The position numbers and the translations under genes are program-made. A stretch of 64,000 nt of DNA from Phoebastria nigripes (Eukaryota > Chordata > Aves > Procellariiformes > Diomedeidae). The DNA lies in NCBI GenBank assembly GCA_035582835.1, contig JAYKAV010000877.1, forward strand, positions 1,444,230 to 1,508,229. The letters run 5' to 3'. The notes beneath the pieces are model-generated. The model was not told where the DNA came from and made no database searches. It saw only the letters and a list, made by a program, of their open reading frames with translations. The first letter of the stretch is position 1. The number at the start of each line of letters is the position of its first letter. This document shows, piece after piece, positions 23,489 to 36,938 of the stretch.

Positions 23489-26400
23489 AAAGACGATCTG
23501 CAAGAATCTCCACAGTATCTGGCCTGAGAACATGTATGAGAGCAGCCAGTAATACTGAGAGGGCAGGGTGCAGTATGGAAGCATCAGCCACCTACNCTAA
23601 GAAAAGGAGAGGGCAATTTCACCCAAATAATGCAGCAAAATATTCTTTTCCCGCTATGAGGGAATCCTGCTGACTTTTGAGAGACAACCTCCGCTGCCCA
23701 CTGAGCTGTTCCACACTGAGAAGCCTGTACACGAAAAGCAAACATCTATCTTCCTCTCTTCTTTCTGGGCTGAAAGTCCTGTAAAAGTCTGTGAGCTGGA
23801 ATCAGATCCCTGAGAATCTAATCTACAGTTTTCCTGCAGAGCATGATTAACAGCTTTTTTAGTTTCTTTTTAACCTTTCAGTTAAAAGGTCCTTTTACTT
23901 GAGCTAGTGGCTTAAAACAAGCTTTTATCCAAGTCCTGGTATAGTTCACGCTTCCCTAGATTTCCCTGAGACACAGACGTTCACCAGCTAGTTCACTGTT
24001 TGCATTACCAGAAATGTTGGGGAAAGGATTATTTTCAAGCATTATTCAAAATCCCTTTTCTCAGAAAAATAGACTGCACATGCAGAGCGTGTAAGTCTAG
24101 GAATAGCTTACCTCAGGTGCAGTGGGGCCCAGCAGCAACTTAAATAAATCAACAACTCCCAGGTGCTGCTCACCTGCCTCAGAAGGACTTAGGTTTTCTT
24201 TGCCTCAGCCTGTCACTTTAAATACGATGACACAGCTATTCCTTTCCCACAGCCTGCCAAACTCTTTGTTGTCATCTCCGGTAGCTTCCTTGTCTTTTTG
24301 CAATTTCTTGTTAATGATTGAATCAAGCTGTTGACACTACTAGATCATGCCTTAAAGTTATATGGAGAGAGAGCTCTCTGTAATTCCCAAACTGGAAGAA
24401 AGTCGCCTCGGCACGGCACAGGCTCTGGGCAGACTTGGAGAGTCTGGAGGAACTGGTTTAAAGAGTTTTCCGGACAACATACAGGGGATGGAGAAGAAAA
24501 ATGTTAAGTCACAGTAATACAGGCTAGAACTGCTATTCTGGTCTTCATCATTGCAAAACACACACCTTTCCAAACGATTTTAACTCAAAGGGATGGTGTT
24601 CAGAGAAGCACAGAAACACATGCAGCTAGGGAGGAATATGCTAGAAAATTTACCTGTTTGTCTTCTTCAGCACAAGGGTGAGGTCCACGTATAAGGAACA
24701 AAATAACTGTAACAGGCTCAAAGTTCTCTGTTGATTGTAGGTAAACTTACATTATCGTGAGGTTAAAAAAAAAAAATCTACAATATTTTAAACTGTTAGT
24801 AACCACTGCAGGACTAGTTTGAAAATCTATCTATAAAGAAAGGGAGAGACAGTTATTCCTACTTCTGCACCTTCAAAAGCGAAACTGAACTGGCAGTTGC
24901 ATTTGGCTTCAGCTGCGGCTCCCTCTGTCCCAGAGGTCTCTAGAGGCCAGGCTGAGCCATGCAGCTACGTGGCACAGAGGCTTCATCTGCACCTGGATGT
25001 ATCATTTCACAACGAAGGATCACAAAAAGGAAAAAAAATATGCACTGGTATACTAGAAGCTTAGCATGCTTTTGTTCTCTACACTGACCTGTTTCTAGAG
25101 ATCAAAAAACTTGCCACAAGCAGCACAGCCACACCAAAGGTAATCTCAGAATAGTTAATATAATCAGTAAAGGCGGCAAAACTGGTAATGCACAGGGTTT
25201 TGAGGTTTAATGGCAAAAATGGGTGCCTGAATTCTGGTTTTGGTTTTCGGGGTCTTCTGGGGGAAGTACAGGAATTTTTCTGAGACTTCACTGTAGGAAA
25301 GGTGATAGGATACATCTGTTCGCGTGCACACTCATCTATGCATTTGAAGCCATCCATTATCCCTTTCTGGCTGAGAAAATACATTCTCTCCACTCAGAAT
25401 CATTCCAAGGTATGCCTGGCAGAGAAAAGGACTGAAACAGCTGGAGATGGCAGACTGAAAAGACCTCTGAGTTGAAAAATAAACACAAAAGGATAGATTG
25501 GCAGGGTGGGGACAGGGGTGTCCTTTAGAATACAAGAAGGAGGTGAAGGATCTCAACATGTAGAATCGAGGAAATANGGCAATTTCTATTAAGAAGGCAC
25601 AGAGGCATGAAAGAAAGGNGGAGAAAGATGGGGCAGACTACTGGGGTTTTTTTCACAGTGAATCAACCAAGTAGAGTTAAATGCAAAAGTCAAACACAAT
25701 CCACAGTCTTCCACAATGCTTATTCAGTTTTGCATCCATGACCCTGCATGGTGTGATCTCTTTTCCTGACGTTCTCACTTACTTTGGACCTGACGTGCAG
25801 CAGCTCACAGCTACATGTTGCTGACTGACGGGATCCCATTCTGCTTTTCATTATGTATCACTTCACATTATTTTTAGTAAGGAGTGCAGAACAACAGGTA
25901 CCTAACTCATTGTCTATTGGCTGTGATAATTGGATGTACTGTCTGTCCTTTTCAGTATTTTCTTAAAGATCAAATAGGCAATACATGGGTATATTAATCA
26001 CTGTAAACTGATTCAGCTAATTTCAAAAATGCACCTCTTTTCCACGTCTTCTTTCAGGCTTCTCATTGTAGAGTAAATCATGAACCAGGTTCCTATTAAG
26101 CTTCTACAAATAGTTATGCAAAATATTAAAAATAATTATATGTGGTTTTTGTAAATGGAAATTCNTTCTAAAAATTAAAACACTTACACACACCCCCAGC
26201 AAAAAAATTGTTGGGACCTCACATGCTGACACAGGGGTTAGCATTCTAGTACCTCTAGAAACATACTGAACCTGCAGGATTTTATGAGTGTTACAGGTAA
26301 TATTCCTGCATGCATGTACCCACTTGTCAACATGCAGTTGCTGTAGCTGCAAACTGTTGCTGCCAATACACATACCTGATCTTTGCATATGAACTGAGGA

Positions 26401-28555
26401 AAATGCTTTTTGATGATACATATGTGGTGAATTTTGAAAAAGTAANCAAAAATTGCTGCTAGGCCCTGAGCTACTTGGTCTTGCTTTGACAAAAGTCTCA
26501 CAAACTTCAGTGGGGCTTTGCTTGGATTTGGGATTGTACTACAAGTAACACTCCTCCTTGGCTTAATTCTCCTATACATCCCTACCTTAGCACTGACAAA
26601 CCTTTGATGAGTAACAAGACTATCAAGGGAGATGTCACAGCATTAGTGCGTTATACAAATGTTGTGTCCATATACTCTTAACCACAGGAAGACATTGTTT
26701 CTTATGGGTACTCAAAATGAATGCAGTCAGCNCTAGGTGATTAGAGAAACATTTAAAGTTTCAGAGAGACAGTCAGTGACTGGGTATTATGTCTGTGGCT
26801 CATACATCCTCATATTGACAATGTGTACAAGAAACGTTTTCTATGAAGGTAAACAGCAATTTGAAATAACTCTTTTATGACTCTTCTGTATTGTAAAGAC
26901 CAAGCAAGACTGCATTTTTCCCTGTTTTCAGTAGATCCATAACAGAGCACAAGCTATTGAGACAAGGCACTGTAGTGGGCTTGTGTGAGGATCTGAGGCT
27001 GCTGACAAACATAGGAATAGATTAGATTGAGATGGCTGAAGCAGTGACTGCCTCAGGCATTTGCTTTTCTGCCTTCCTGGAAATTGTTGTTCTCTGAAGG
27101 AGAACAACATGGCTGATGAATCAGCTGCTAGTTAATAACAAGAACTAAAATAGATGTGTTACATACCCCTTAGCACTCTGGAAGGTAGACTGGTTACTGA
27201 ATAATTGTGGTGATCCNTACTATTGATTTGGAGCTTCCATGGCTTGTTTCATTCTGTTACAGTTGGTCATCTGCTTTAACTTCTTTGACAAAATTTATGA
27301 TCCCTGTTTAGACTACTTGAGTTTTGGTAAGCTACAGATTAGTAAGAAAGGAGGAACACACTCAGTATACACTGTCAGATAAATACAGCTAATAAAGCTG
27401 AGCTTCACAAAGACTTTCAATAACTGACAGCAATTAACTCTGTTAGCTAGTATCATTCTTATGCATCAGAGTGAATGTTGTTCAGCATATTTCTCATGNA
27501 ACCACTTGTGAATCCAGATAATACAAATCTTTCACCAAACCTACATCCTGTCACTAGTATCTCTGTTTATAAATGGGTAAGACTAGTCCCTATGTGGTGA
27601 ATTTGTGAATTTTGTGGAGCCCGTGCAAAAGCAGAAAACTGCTAAACATGGCAAGTTAAATGGTAACTCCCAGGCTCCCATGTCTGTAGCTCAAAGGCCT
27701 CTTTGTAGCCCTAGAGGGAGAGATGAAATGTATTACCAGAAACATCTGAAAATAGTATTTACGATTATTGAAAATAAACTCATTAGGTGCAAGACAGAAG
27801 TATGTAATTATTCCACAACCTCTTTTCTTGCCACCACTTATATCTTAATTCCTCCGAAGAGAAAACCATTAGGTAAAGTGTAACTAATCACAGTGCCATT
27901 ATTCCAGTTGGAATCTGCTCAAGCTAATGCTTCCACCTTAAAAAAATCTGTGACCTGGATATGAGAACAACATTCTCTTAATTCAGGCTATGTATTGGTT
28001 GATTAATAAGCAGGCAGAAGGACTGCCACTTACTGAGCCACCCATGCTGCATCCAACCACACATGAGTTTCCGCTAGAGGTTTACAAGGCTATTATTTAC
28101 TGGGCACAGTTTGATTTAATCACAGGTTGCAGCTGTAGACAGAAAGTACCACTGGAGGGAAAAATGCACTTATATAACAGGCAAGTAGGGGCAGGAGAAA
28201 AGTAGTTCTGTTAGCAACAGGGTTAATGAAGCCTCATTTCCTGCCCCCCCCCCCCCGCCTCGATCTTCCTGATTTCCAGATGGGAAACCATTTCCTTTAG
28301 TAGGGGAAAGATAAACAACAATCTACTTCCAAAAAACAGGTTTTCCAAGTCTTAGGTATATTCCCTGCCCACATGTCAACTTCACATCTAGAGGAGACCA
28401 GAGAGTGCCCCAGCATCACCCCTTTCTGTAGCTTTCATGCAAAAGAAAGCCTGTGCTGATCGTGATTTGTAAATCATGATCTATATGTCCGCATGATCAG
28501 GGCAGCAAGACTCTAGGGCACTCCATGGCATGGACCAAAGGTTAAGCTCTGTATG
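23489..28555. other. Intergenic stretch, no gene seen
   Basis: No exon chain, RNA gene or known repeat recognised on either strand. A 13-base C run lies at 28244-28256. Scattered single Ns mark low-quality bases. Confidence 0.55.
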
Positions 28556-29323
28556 CTACCTCAAAGTAATGCTGGGCACAAGTATAAATTGGGGGAGGAG
28601 TGGCTGGAGAGCCGCCCTGCAGAAAGGGACCTAGGGGTGCTGGTTGACAGCAGGCTCAACATGAGCCAGCAGCGTGCCCTGGCAGCCAAGAGGGCAAACC
28701 GCATCCTGGGGTGCATTAAACACAGCATAACCAGCCAGTCAAAAGAGGTGATTATCCCGCTATATTCAGTGTTCGTGCGGCCTCACCTTGAATACTGTGT
28801 GCAGTTCTGGGCCCCACAATTTNAGAAGGATGTGAAGGTCCTTGAATGCGTCCAGAGGAGGGCAACAAAGCTGGTGAAAGGGCTGGAAGGTATGTCCTGT
28901 GAGGAGCAGCTAAGGACTTTGGGCTCATCTAGTGTGGAGAGGAGGAGGCTGAGGGGTGACCTCATTGTTCTCTACAGCTTCCTGAGGAGGGGACGTGGAG
29001 AGGGAGGTGCTGATCTCCCTGGTATCCAGTGANNGGACGCGTGGGAATGGTTCAAAGCTGTGCCGGGGAGGTTTAGACTGGACATTAGGAAGCATTTGTT
29101 TACCGAGAGGGTGGTCAAACACTGGAACAGGCTTCCTAGAGAGGTGGTCGATGCCCCAAGCCTGTCAGTGTTCAAGAGGCATTTGGACAATGCCCTTCAT
29201 AACATGCTTTAACTTGGTCAGCCCTGAATTGGTCAGGCAGTTGGACTAGATGATCATTGTAGGTCCCTTCCAACTTAAATATTCTATTCTATTCTACTCT
29301 ATTCTACTCTACTCTGTTCTATT
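28556..29323 (+). mobile_element. CR1 LINE, 5'-truncated, plus strand
   Basis: Encodes the C-terminal part of CR1 reverse transcriptase: ERDLGVLVDSRLNMSQQRAL, then [15 protein letters not shown], then [14 protein letters not shown] frame break comes after the RRRLRGDLI block. The element ends in a (TTCTA)n-like 3' tail from about 29280 rather than the ATTCTATGA tail of the other two copies, suggesting a different CR1 subfamily. About 0.77 kb is left. Confidence 0.92.
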
Positions 29324-29324
29324 T
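29279..29324. repeat. Pentanucleotide (TTCTA/CTCTA)n microsatellite at the CR1 tail
   Basis: Repeating ATTCT/ACTCT pentamers directly after the CR1 3' end. They have probably expanded from the element's own terminal repeat. Confidence 0.85.
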
Positions 29325-32300
29325 CTCTCCTCATTTTCATGAATTGAACAGAGTATCTTCAAGACTTCTAGCCCTTTGTCAAATTACATGAAAATAACTC
29401 TATGGCTCCAACATTTATTGCAGGTACACATTCAGGCAAGAGGCATGAGCATGTAAGTCTTCTTTCCTTAGAAGAACAGGCTGAAAGGCAAGTCCCAAAT
29501 GCATTATCTGTTAAGAAACAAGTGGAGGCTAAAGTAGAAAAGAGTGTGCCCCCAGCCAGGAGAGCCAGCCATGACCCCCTCAATGTCCCTATCCCCTTGG
29601 GTGCAGGAGTCTGTCCTTTGTGCATCCCACAGTGTTGGAGGGCCCTGTGGATGGGAGGAGACCCTGTATTTTAGGGTAGGGAGCACAGTTGGAGGAGTCA
29701 AGAGAGGAGCCTCCTACCTGCTCCCTCCTTTCAGCCATTGCTAATTTGGAAGCAGGAGCTGAAATGAAATTCCAGAAAGAGGCTGATTAGTGCTGGGGGA
29801 AAAAATCTAAAGACACCATCCTCCCACAAAATGGGTTGGAGAGCACTTTATTTTCAATACCTTTCAAATGTCCTTGTTCTGCATTCTGTTTTCAATCTCG
29901 CCTAATGTCCTGTAGTGAAAACTAACAGTGAAGCAAGCAGAAGGGATGGGGACCTGAGCAGGGCATGAGCTTTCTTGTCCTTTTCTGGCAAAATGGCCAG
30001 AAGCAGAGGGGTGTTAGAGACAAAGATGAGAGAGCAATTTCTGGGACNGCATTACTGCTAGGCTATTTCTCAGTGACTAGCAACTAAAGAGGGTTGTCAC
30101 TTCTTACTAAGGAGAACTCTTCAGAATGAGTCTGTGCCTGGCACTATAGCAGTTTAAACATTTTTGTTTAAATTATCCACTTTTTCAGAATTTTTGGAAT
30201 ATGAACAAGTGGATAGCCTTCCTCCTAGACACTGATACGTACCTTCGTTTTCATGAACATCAGTAGGAGACTGCCCATGGGTGCTCCTTCTTATAGCTGA
30301 GAATTACTGCTTCAGCACTCAAACCAAACTCGGAGAACTCATAGCAAAGGAGCAGACGACCAAATGAAAATGTTGGCAACACACCACGATGGCAGAGAGC
30401 AGGTTTCCACTGGCAGTAAGACAGGAGGGGATCACACAAATTATGCCTCCACCCATTTCCATGGGATTACTCATGAGCAGCTTGTTTTTGCTATTCACTG
30501 GCAACANGTGGATTAGTGGTCCTTTGCCTTCACTGGAAAAATCCAGGACACAAAGAGAAGGTCAGATGATCTTGGCACGTCCAGCCAAGCATGCTATTGA
30601 CAGGCATCCATTTCAAATACTACTTAGCTGGGGGTTGAGCTCAATGAGCTTCACAAGGTATTATTTGGCAGAGCTGTGTTCCCTTCACTACCACATTCTC
30701 ATGAAAAAGCTGATGGGCACAGACCTTACCGAAGCAGTAAGGTTTGCACAGGAAGGGAATGCCGAATCACCCTCACAGATCTCTTCCCTGGGAAATGAAT
30801 CCAAGAGCTGTGTTCACCCAGCAGTGAGCAGATAGGAACTGTGACCAGCCTAATGAAGTTACCTGGGATTCTGATGCAGGAAATTAATATGGCTTTTTGT
30901 CTGTTCCCTTCTGTACCTGTCAGGGGCTGAAGCCTGCGAACGGCATTAGCAGTTTAATAGGTGAGATACTGGTCACATAAATTGTGCTCTTGGCCTGGCC
31001 TGACTGAAGCAGATGGCAGTTGCAATATTAACTAGATAATCCAGGTTTTTAATGACTTTACTAACATTATTGATACAATATTTTCCTGATAAATGAGGAG
31101 CTTTTAAATACATTTCCTCCGGTACTAAATATAGTTTTAAGGATGTCTTCCTCTAGACTTTTCTCAAGTGTGTATGAGTGTGTACATGAGTTTGCTTGTG
31201 CTATTAAGGCCTGGCTTCTCAGCTAAGCTAAAAAAAAGTGTGAAAATATCCTGTCCATAAATGGAAATTTTGGAAAAGGCAGATAAAGGGTGCAATAAAG
31301 GTAATACTGCTACCTATCAGAGAGAAATCAAATTTCTTTTCTAACAAATTGATTAAATGGTCCAACTAACTCCCAGCCAGACTTTCTGAAATAGAAGTGA
31401 CCAAATTCTTAAGCAGTGAAGACAATATAGTAGCAATAATAAGGAATTCACTGAAATTTTGGAAAAACTAGTATAAACCAGACACCTGATCTACTAATGT
31501 CACCATAGCTGATGCTCTGACTGTGAGCTTCAGCAAAGTGCCAGTTTTCATTCTGAGTATTTTAATCTACCCCGTGAAGACAATTTCAGCAGTGCCAGGC
31601 AATGTAGGGAAGGAAGTTTACTAGAAATCTGTAAGATGTCCTTGTCCATTGTAGTGCATAGTGAGGACAAAATTAATTTTGCTTTACCTTGGCTGTGTAA
31701 AGGTTAGTTGTCTACATCAGACCTAGTGATCCCATTTCCTCTCTATAGTCAGTGTTGAGAAAGAAGCAGTTCTAGAGGTACTTCAGCGCACTTATCTTGG
31801 GCACCTATCTTAAACTTCCATTAGGCGTCAACAGGGCTATACTCTGTATAGCTCTTCTTTTTTATTACATGATACAAAACAATTGTAAAGGAAACAAAAT
31901 GTTTCTGCTGCACTTTCTATTTCCAGGTCTATTTGTAATGTATTCTGCCAATCACTATTACAAAACTGCCCAAGGAAATGAAAAGCATACAACAAGGATT
32001 TGGCATAGTAATTTCTAGTCTTAGCAAATTCTCCAGATACACGAGCTACTTGTGAAAGGAAAGGATTGTATATATTACTATAAGTCTTGTACGTAACCAC
32101 ACCATGGTGCAACTTCCCAGTTTCATCTGGTATCTATGGGAAATAAAACTGCAATACTACAGTATTCTTTAAAGGAATAACTCACCGAAGTATTACCATC
32201 TGACTACTTCCTTCCAAGAGACACTGTTGAGCTTAAAGGGTGGTATCTTTAGCCCGTTTAAGTCAAGATAGCTCTACTGAAACCAACAAAGCCTTTGACT

Positions 32301-35300
32301 CATTGTATAAAACTTCCATTATTTTATAGAAGTCATGAGATGTAATGAAGGTAGGTCATGGATAATCAGGCTGAAGACATTTGTAACAAACTGAATGTTA
32401 ATGCATATCATGCTAACTCTTCCGCTCCAAGGTATCCACCCTTTCAGATTAAGGAATCGAAGAGGAAAATCTGAGCTGGGCAAGAATTCTGTAGCTCTGG
32501 CTTCCTTCAATGCAAGTTCCTTGGCTCCAGTCCTTCTGACTCTGAGGTTCACCTTATGACTATTTTTAATGTAATCTACAGAAAATAGTCAAAAGTAGTT
32601 TTAATTGAATTGCATATGACATTTTGAATGATATGGATATGTTACCTACCCTGATTATTGTTCTTCCCATGAACACAGCAGTTTGAGGGAAAAAGAAATG
32701 TCAGAATTGATATAAGAACATATTCTTAAGAGAAGCGATCCTAATCCAAACAGAATTCTAATTGCAATGGAATTTAAAACTTCTGGAGCATGTCAAATAT
32801 AGACAGATTCATGGAGTGAAAAAAGAATCAGTAAAGAGGAATTTAATCAGTATTTTCAGCTTTAAAACATCTTATGCTGTCACTATGGCCAAATTATTTC
32901 TACGCATTTCCCAGTGCATACACAATATTCTTAAGAAGTTATAATTCAGACGTACTCTTTTCAAAATGCATTGAATTTAAGTCTTGCTGTCCACTGTCTG
33001 GAAACATTGCTTTTCTGCCCTGCTGACTGACTCATCTGTGTAACGGAGTCAAAATATCGAAAGAACAGACTTCAAAATGGCAAGCAGAAAAATAAACTGT
33101 TACCTGGTAGATATCAGCCTAGATATATTTCTCACTGCAAATTTTGTTTTAAGCAAGCATACCTTTATGTTAACAAACAAGAAAAAGCAGCTTTATTACA
33201 TATTTCAAGCTCAAAACTCATCAATTGTTGATCACTTTACTCCAGACAACCTATTTTTCACTTTTAACTTGAAATCTTACTGCAGGAACTGCAGTACTAA
33301 CATCTCAGATGGCTTGTGTTGTGGGTAACGTGACTGGCACTGGCCCTGATGTGGGAAATGCAATTGTGTGCTCTGACCAGCCCACTGCTAGAGCGCTGTT
33401 TTCTTCATTTCCTCATCTGGCTGGGCCTTCTGGAGTGAGAGCAGGATCTCATCAGGACACATCAGACACACCACACAACGATAAGCCCATATGATAGTTC
33501 CCACCTGTGTAGGAAACAGAGGGGGGGGCGGAAAAGAAAGCACTTCAAGGTACTCTAAAGTGAATTTATGCTATTGCATTTATACTAGGTATTGCATTTA
33601 TGCAATGTTTGTTTATTTATGCTACTTATGGCATTTATGCTATTCCATGAGGCCTGGAGGGACATGTACAATCATGTTGCTCAGGAATGGAAAACTTTAT
33701 ACATANAATAATCATTTCCTGTTTGTAATTACAAACATACCAGATATTCAAACTCTGTGAAATTTCAGGCAAAGTACTACATCTGATTCCTCTTCATCTC
33801 TATCACTTTTCCTCTGTTCGAAGACACTATCATGATTTCTCAAACTCTCTTCATGGAGACAGACATGTCCCCTAATCAGGATTCAATCACCAGCTTCACA
33901 GATCTCCACTAAGAGCAGCTTAACAAAGCAGTTAAACATCATGCTTTCTTTTTTAATTTCAGAAAATCAGTAAATAAAAACACCTACTCCAGTGCAGTGG
34001 TAATTTTTATTCTAGAGTGTTGGCAAGACTTCTGGTCCAGTGATCTCCTTACTTGCGGCTGGAAACATGCACACACCCTTGTATTTGTTCCAGTCTTATC
34101 TGAGTACTAGCTCAACAAATGAAGGAGACATGCAGGTTTTTATGAGTGCAGAGAAAATTTGCATAATTCAGTATTGCATGCATAGTCTCTCTTTTGTTCT
34201 GATTCTCTCCCCATTCTTTACTGAGTTTCTAGACTGCATTTGTTCTCTTTAACAATATATGAAGACGTATTTCCTGAGGACAAGAAACATCAGGAGTAAG
34301 ATCAATCTGAGACTCTTCTAGGTTCCAGCTTGTGTGTTGCCAGTAGGAAGAAATTAAGGTTGGCACTGTAGAGTCCCTTGTCGTCCTAGTCGGTGGTATG
34401 TGCAGACCACTGGTTGGCTATCAAACTATGGTTTACTGTGTTTAATGTGTCAAATAGGCAGAATGAGATAATGCAACAGATGGTTAAATAGGAACTCAAT
34501 CCCATGCACGAGATGTCCCAAAACATTAACTCGATCTGTGAAACAAAAATATTATTTGTATGCCTTTTTGTGTGTAGTTGGACTATTCTTGTAAAACTCC
34601 CTTGTGCACCATTTCATCCATACCAGTATATGGTATGGATGTTCAGGGCTTTTTTAAATGAAAGCAGTTACAGTAGTATGTAAATACAGATTTAAAATTC
34701 TAACTTTGACCATCAATTCTTACATTAACCCCAGGGTTTCACTGCTATACCATCTGTCCCTCACCTCTTCCTTTGCAGTCAGTGACCTGCTTCCACTCTC
34801 TCCCTGCCCACTCACTGGGTTACCTACAGGACTTAGTCCTTTGTCCTGCCAAAATTCTGTGATGCCTTTTGATTCCAGTATAATTAACGTTTGTAATTTT
34901 CATGTTCATTGTTGTTATCCATGTGCTGTCTTCAACTGCATGTTATGGATCCTTTGCTGTAATTGAACCGATCTGGAGCAATCACTGTGAAGAACAGTCA
35001 GAAATGGATCGTTCAGTATGACTGTCATCTCAAAATGACTCATTCNGAATACAGGTGTCAGCAATAGTACAAACTGATGGTTACTGTATTTAAGTTCCTT
35101 ATTCATATCTCTACTTAGACGAGTAACTTTTACTTACTGGTGTTTACTTCTTTACATATAAATATTGTAAGAAACCAACAGACACAAAGACATTCTTACT
35201 CCTATGGTGGTTTCTCTGCTGGTTTTGTTGGGGTTTTTTTAGCTGGTAACTACCTGAAACACTTTTCTATGTACCAGGGTACAGATGTGACCAGACAGCA

Positions 35301-35829
35301 AGGATAAAAAGAACTGAAAATAAAAGCTAAATACTANGACAACACAATCTTTCTGGGATGTTGACCATAATTCTCTCCACTAGCGACTTAGTGGTTATAG
35401 AAAATTTGCATTAGGAAGTATTGCCAACACTAAGCTTTCAAACACATGCATGTTAGTCCCAACATAAGGAAGCAATGTTTTCCCATTTTTCTACACTTTA
35501 CTGAGAGACAGCAGAACTGAATTTTGCACGGGATGTGCCGACTCAATGCTACAGCTCTGGATCTATTTCAGTGTATTAAATGTATTTTAGTATTTTTGCA
35601 GACGCTTGAATTAGCTGCACTTCCTTTGCTAGCAGCAAATTTCACGGTTTACCCTTTAATGTCACGCCCCCTCAGAACCCCCTTCCCCAGCATTTGTGGC
35701 TGTCCTACAAACACCCTGTCCTTAAATCCTTATCTTTCAAGCTCGCTTTCAAATGAAGCGAGAAGGTTCCGGAAAATTCCCGGTATCCCACACGACAACG
35801 ATTCCGAAATGACCNGGATCTCTGAATCA
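29325..35829. other. Intergenic stretch upstream of EXO1, no gene seen
   Basis: No supported gene. It contains a degenerate tandem repeat at 33564-33647. Open frames near 29.4-29.7 and 30.4-30.8 kb show no domain, splice or codon evidence. Confidence 0.55.
33564..33647. repeat. Degenerate tandem repeat around TTTATGCTATTGCAT
   Basis: Copies of ATTTATGCTA and ATTGCATTTAT alternate over about 84 bases, with insertions. It is a short, decayed minisatellite. Confidence 0.65.
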
Positions 35830-35975
35830 GTTTCGCCGGGGAGCCAAACGCCCGACCCCCACCGCTCTCCCCCGCCGCGGCCGCGCCAACCCCAAAGGCC
35901 GGGCCGGGCCGGGCCGCCTCACGGGGGTGGAGCTCCCGCCCTAACGGCCACCCCGCCCTGCCTCGCCCGCGCGGA

Positions 35976-35998
35976 GCATGCTGGGACTTGTAGTCCCC
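35976..35998. promoter_or_regulatory. ZNF143/GFY-type promoter motif
   Basis: The minus strand reads GGACTACAAGTCCCAGCATG, close to the known ACTACAATTCCCAGCATGC promoter element, which is typically within about 100 bases of the start site of CpG-island genes. It places EXO1 transcription starts near 36.0-36.1 kb. Confidence 0.7.
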
Positions 35999-36039
35999 CC
36001 CCCGGGGCGGGGCCAGTGCCCTGAGCGCGCGCTGCTTGA

Positions 36040-36139
36040 AAGCCCTGAGCGGCTGCCGCGCGCCACGGCTGAGCAGAGCGGAGCGGAGCGGGCAGGGGCC
36101 GGCGCCGGCGCGCGGGCCTCCCCTTCCTCCCCCAGCGAG
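36040..36139 (+). other. EXO1: EXO1 first exon (5' UTR), start approximate
   Basis: Inferred non-coding exon ending at the donor GAG/GTACGG (36139/36140), upstream of the coding exon at 36765. A second candidate donor ACAG/GTACGG ends at 36325, so alternative first exons are possible. The transcription start is only inferred from the promoter motif. Confidence 0.45.
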
Positions 36140-36764
36140 GTACGGGTGCGCGGCGCTCCGCGGCCGTCGGTGATCGTGTTCGTGATCGTGTTGCCCCCCC
36201 GCCCCTCTCTCTCTCCCCCTCCCCGGGTAGTAGCGGCCCGCNCCGAGGTAGAGGCGCCGGTGGCGCCATGTGGGGCGCGGCCCCGAGCCGGGAGAGCTTC
36301 CTTAGACCCTCTCGCCCCCGGACAGGTACGGTTCCTGGTGCCGGTACGTGCGTGCCGCTCGCGGGGAGGCCGTGAGGGAGGGCGCGGGGGGCGTCGCTGA
36401 GGCCCCGCCGGCCCCTGACCGAAGCGGGGGGAGGGGGCCGTGCCTGGCGCCGCTTGTGCCCCCTCCCGGCCCCGCTGTCTGTCGGGGGGCGTGCGCGGGG
36501 CCTGCTGCCCCCCGGCTGCCCGCGGGCCCGCCGGCGGCGGGGAGCCCCGTCCCCGCGGGCTGCATGCACCACTGGCTTGAAGGTTTTGCACCTCTTCGGA
36601 CGGCGGAAAGGAGCTTCGGCTGCGCAGGGTGCGTGGTGGCACTCGCAGGAGCTTCTCGTGTCTCTGCTTCAGCCCGGCACCTTGTCTGCAACCTGACCTG
36701 ACGTTCCTTGTGCAAAGATCGAGACTCAACCTTGTGCTCACGCTTTTCGTTTTCCCGACTCCAG

Positions 36765-36938
36765 TTTAAGCAACATCATGGGGATTCAGGGCCTACTCCA
36801 ATTTATCAAGGAGGCTGCTGAGCCCACCCACGTGAAGAAATACAAAGGGCAGACGGTAGCTGTGGACACCTACTGTTGGCTGCACAAAGGCGCTTATGCT
36901 TGTGCTGAAAAGCTGGCCCGAGGAGAGCCAACAGATCT
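36765..36938 (+). CDS. EXO1: EXO1 exon with start codon (aa 1-54)
   Basis: 13 bases of 5' UTR after the acceptor CCCGACTCCAG, then ATG at 36778. Holds the N-terminal [10 protein letters not shown] block and D30 (VAVDTYCW). Donor ATCT/GTAAGT, phase 2 out. Confidence 0.95.

Larger units (their letters stand above)
35830..36640. promoter_or_regulatory. CpG-island promoter of EXO1
   Basis: There is a sharp change from AT-rich DNA to very GC- and CpG-rich DNA immediately before the first EXO1 coding exon. It contains the ZNF143/GFY-type motif and two candidate 5' UTR splice donors. This fits a TATA-less housekeeping or replication-linked promoter. The long open frames here on both strands are a by-product of few stop codons in GC-rich DNA. 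Confidence 0.85.

Noticed and set aside
29368..29744. Overlapping 65-90-codon frames just after the CR1 copy
   Set aside because: Overlapping frames on both strands, with no motif or splice evidence.
30389..30835. 148-codon open frame
   Set aside because: Contains an N, has no domain, no promoter or poly(A) context, and reads like random intergenic sequence.
35919..36741. Open frames of 137-266 codons on both strands in the GC-rich region
   Set aside because: Pro/Arg/Ala/Gly-rich translations expected from CpG-island DNA with few stop codons. No domain, and they overlap the EXO1 promoter and 5' UTR.
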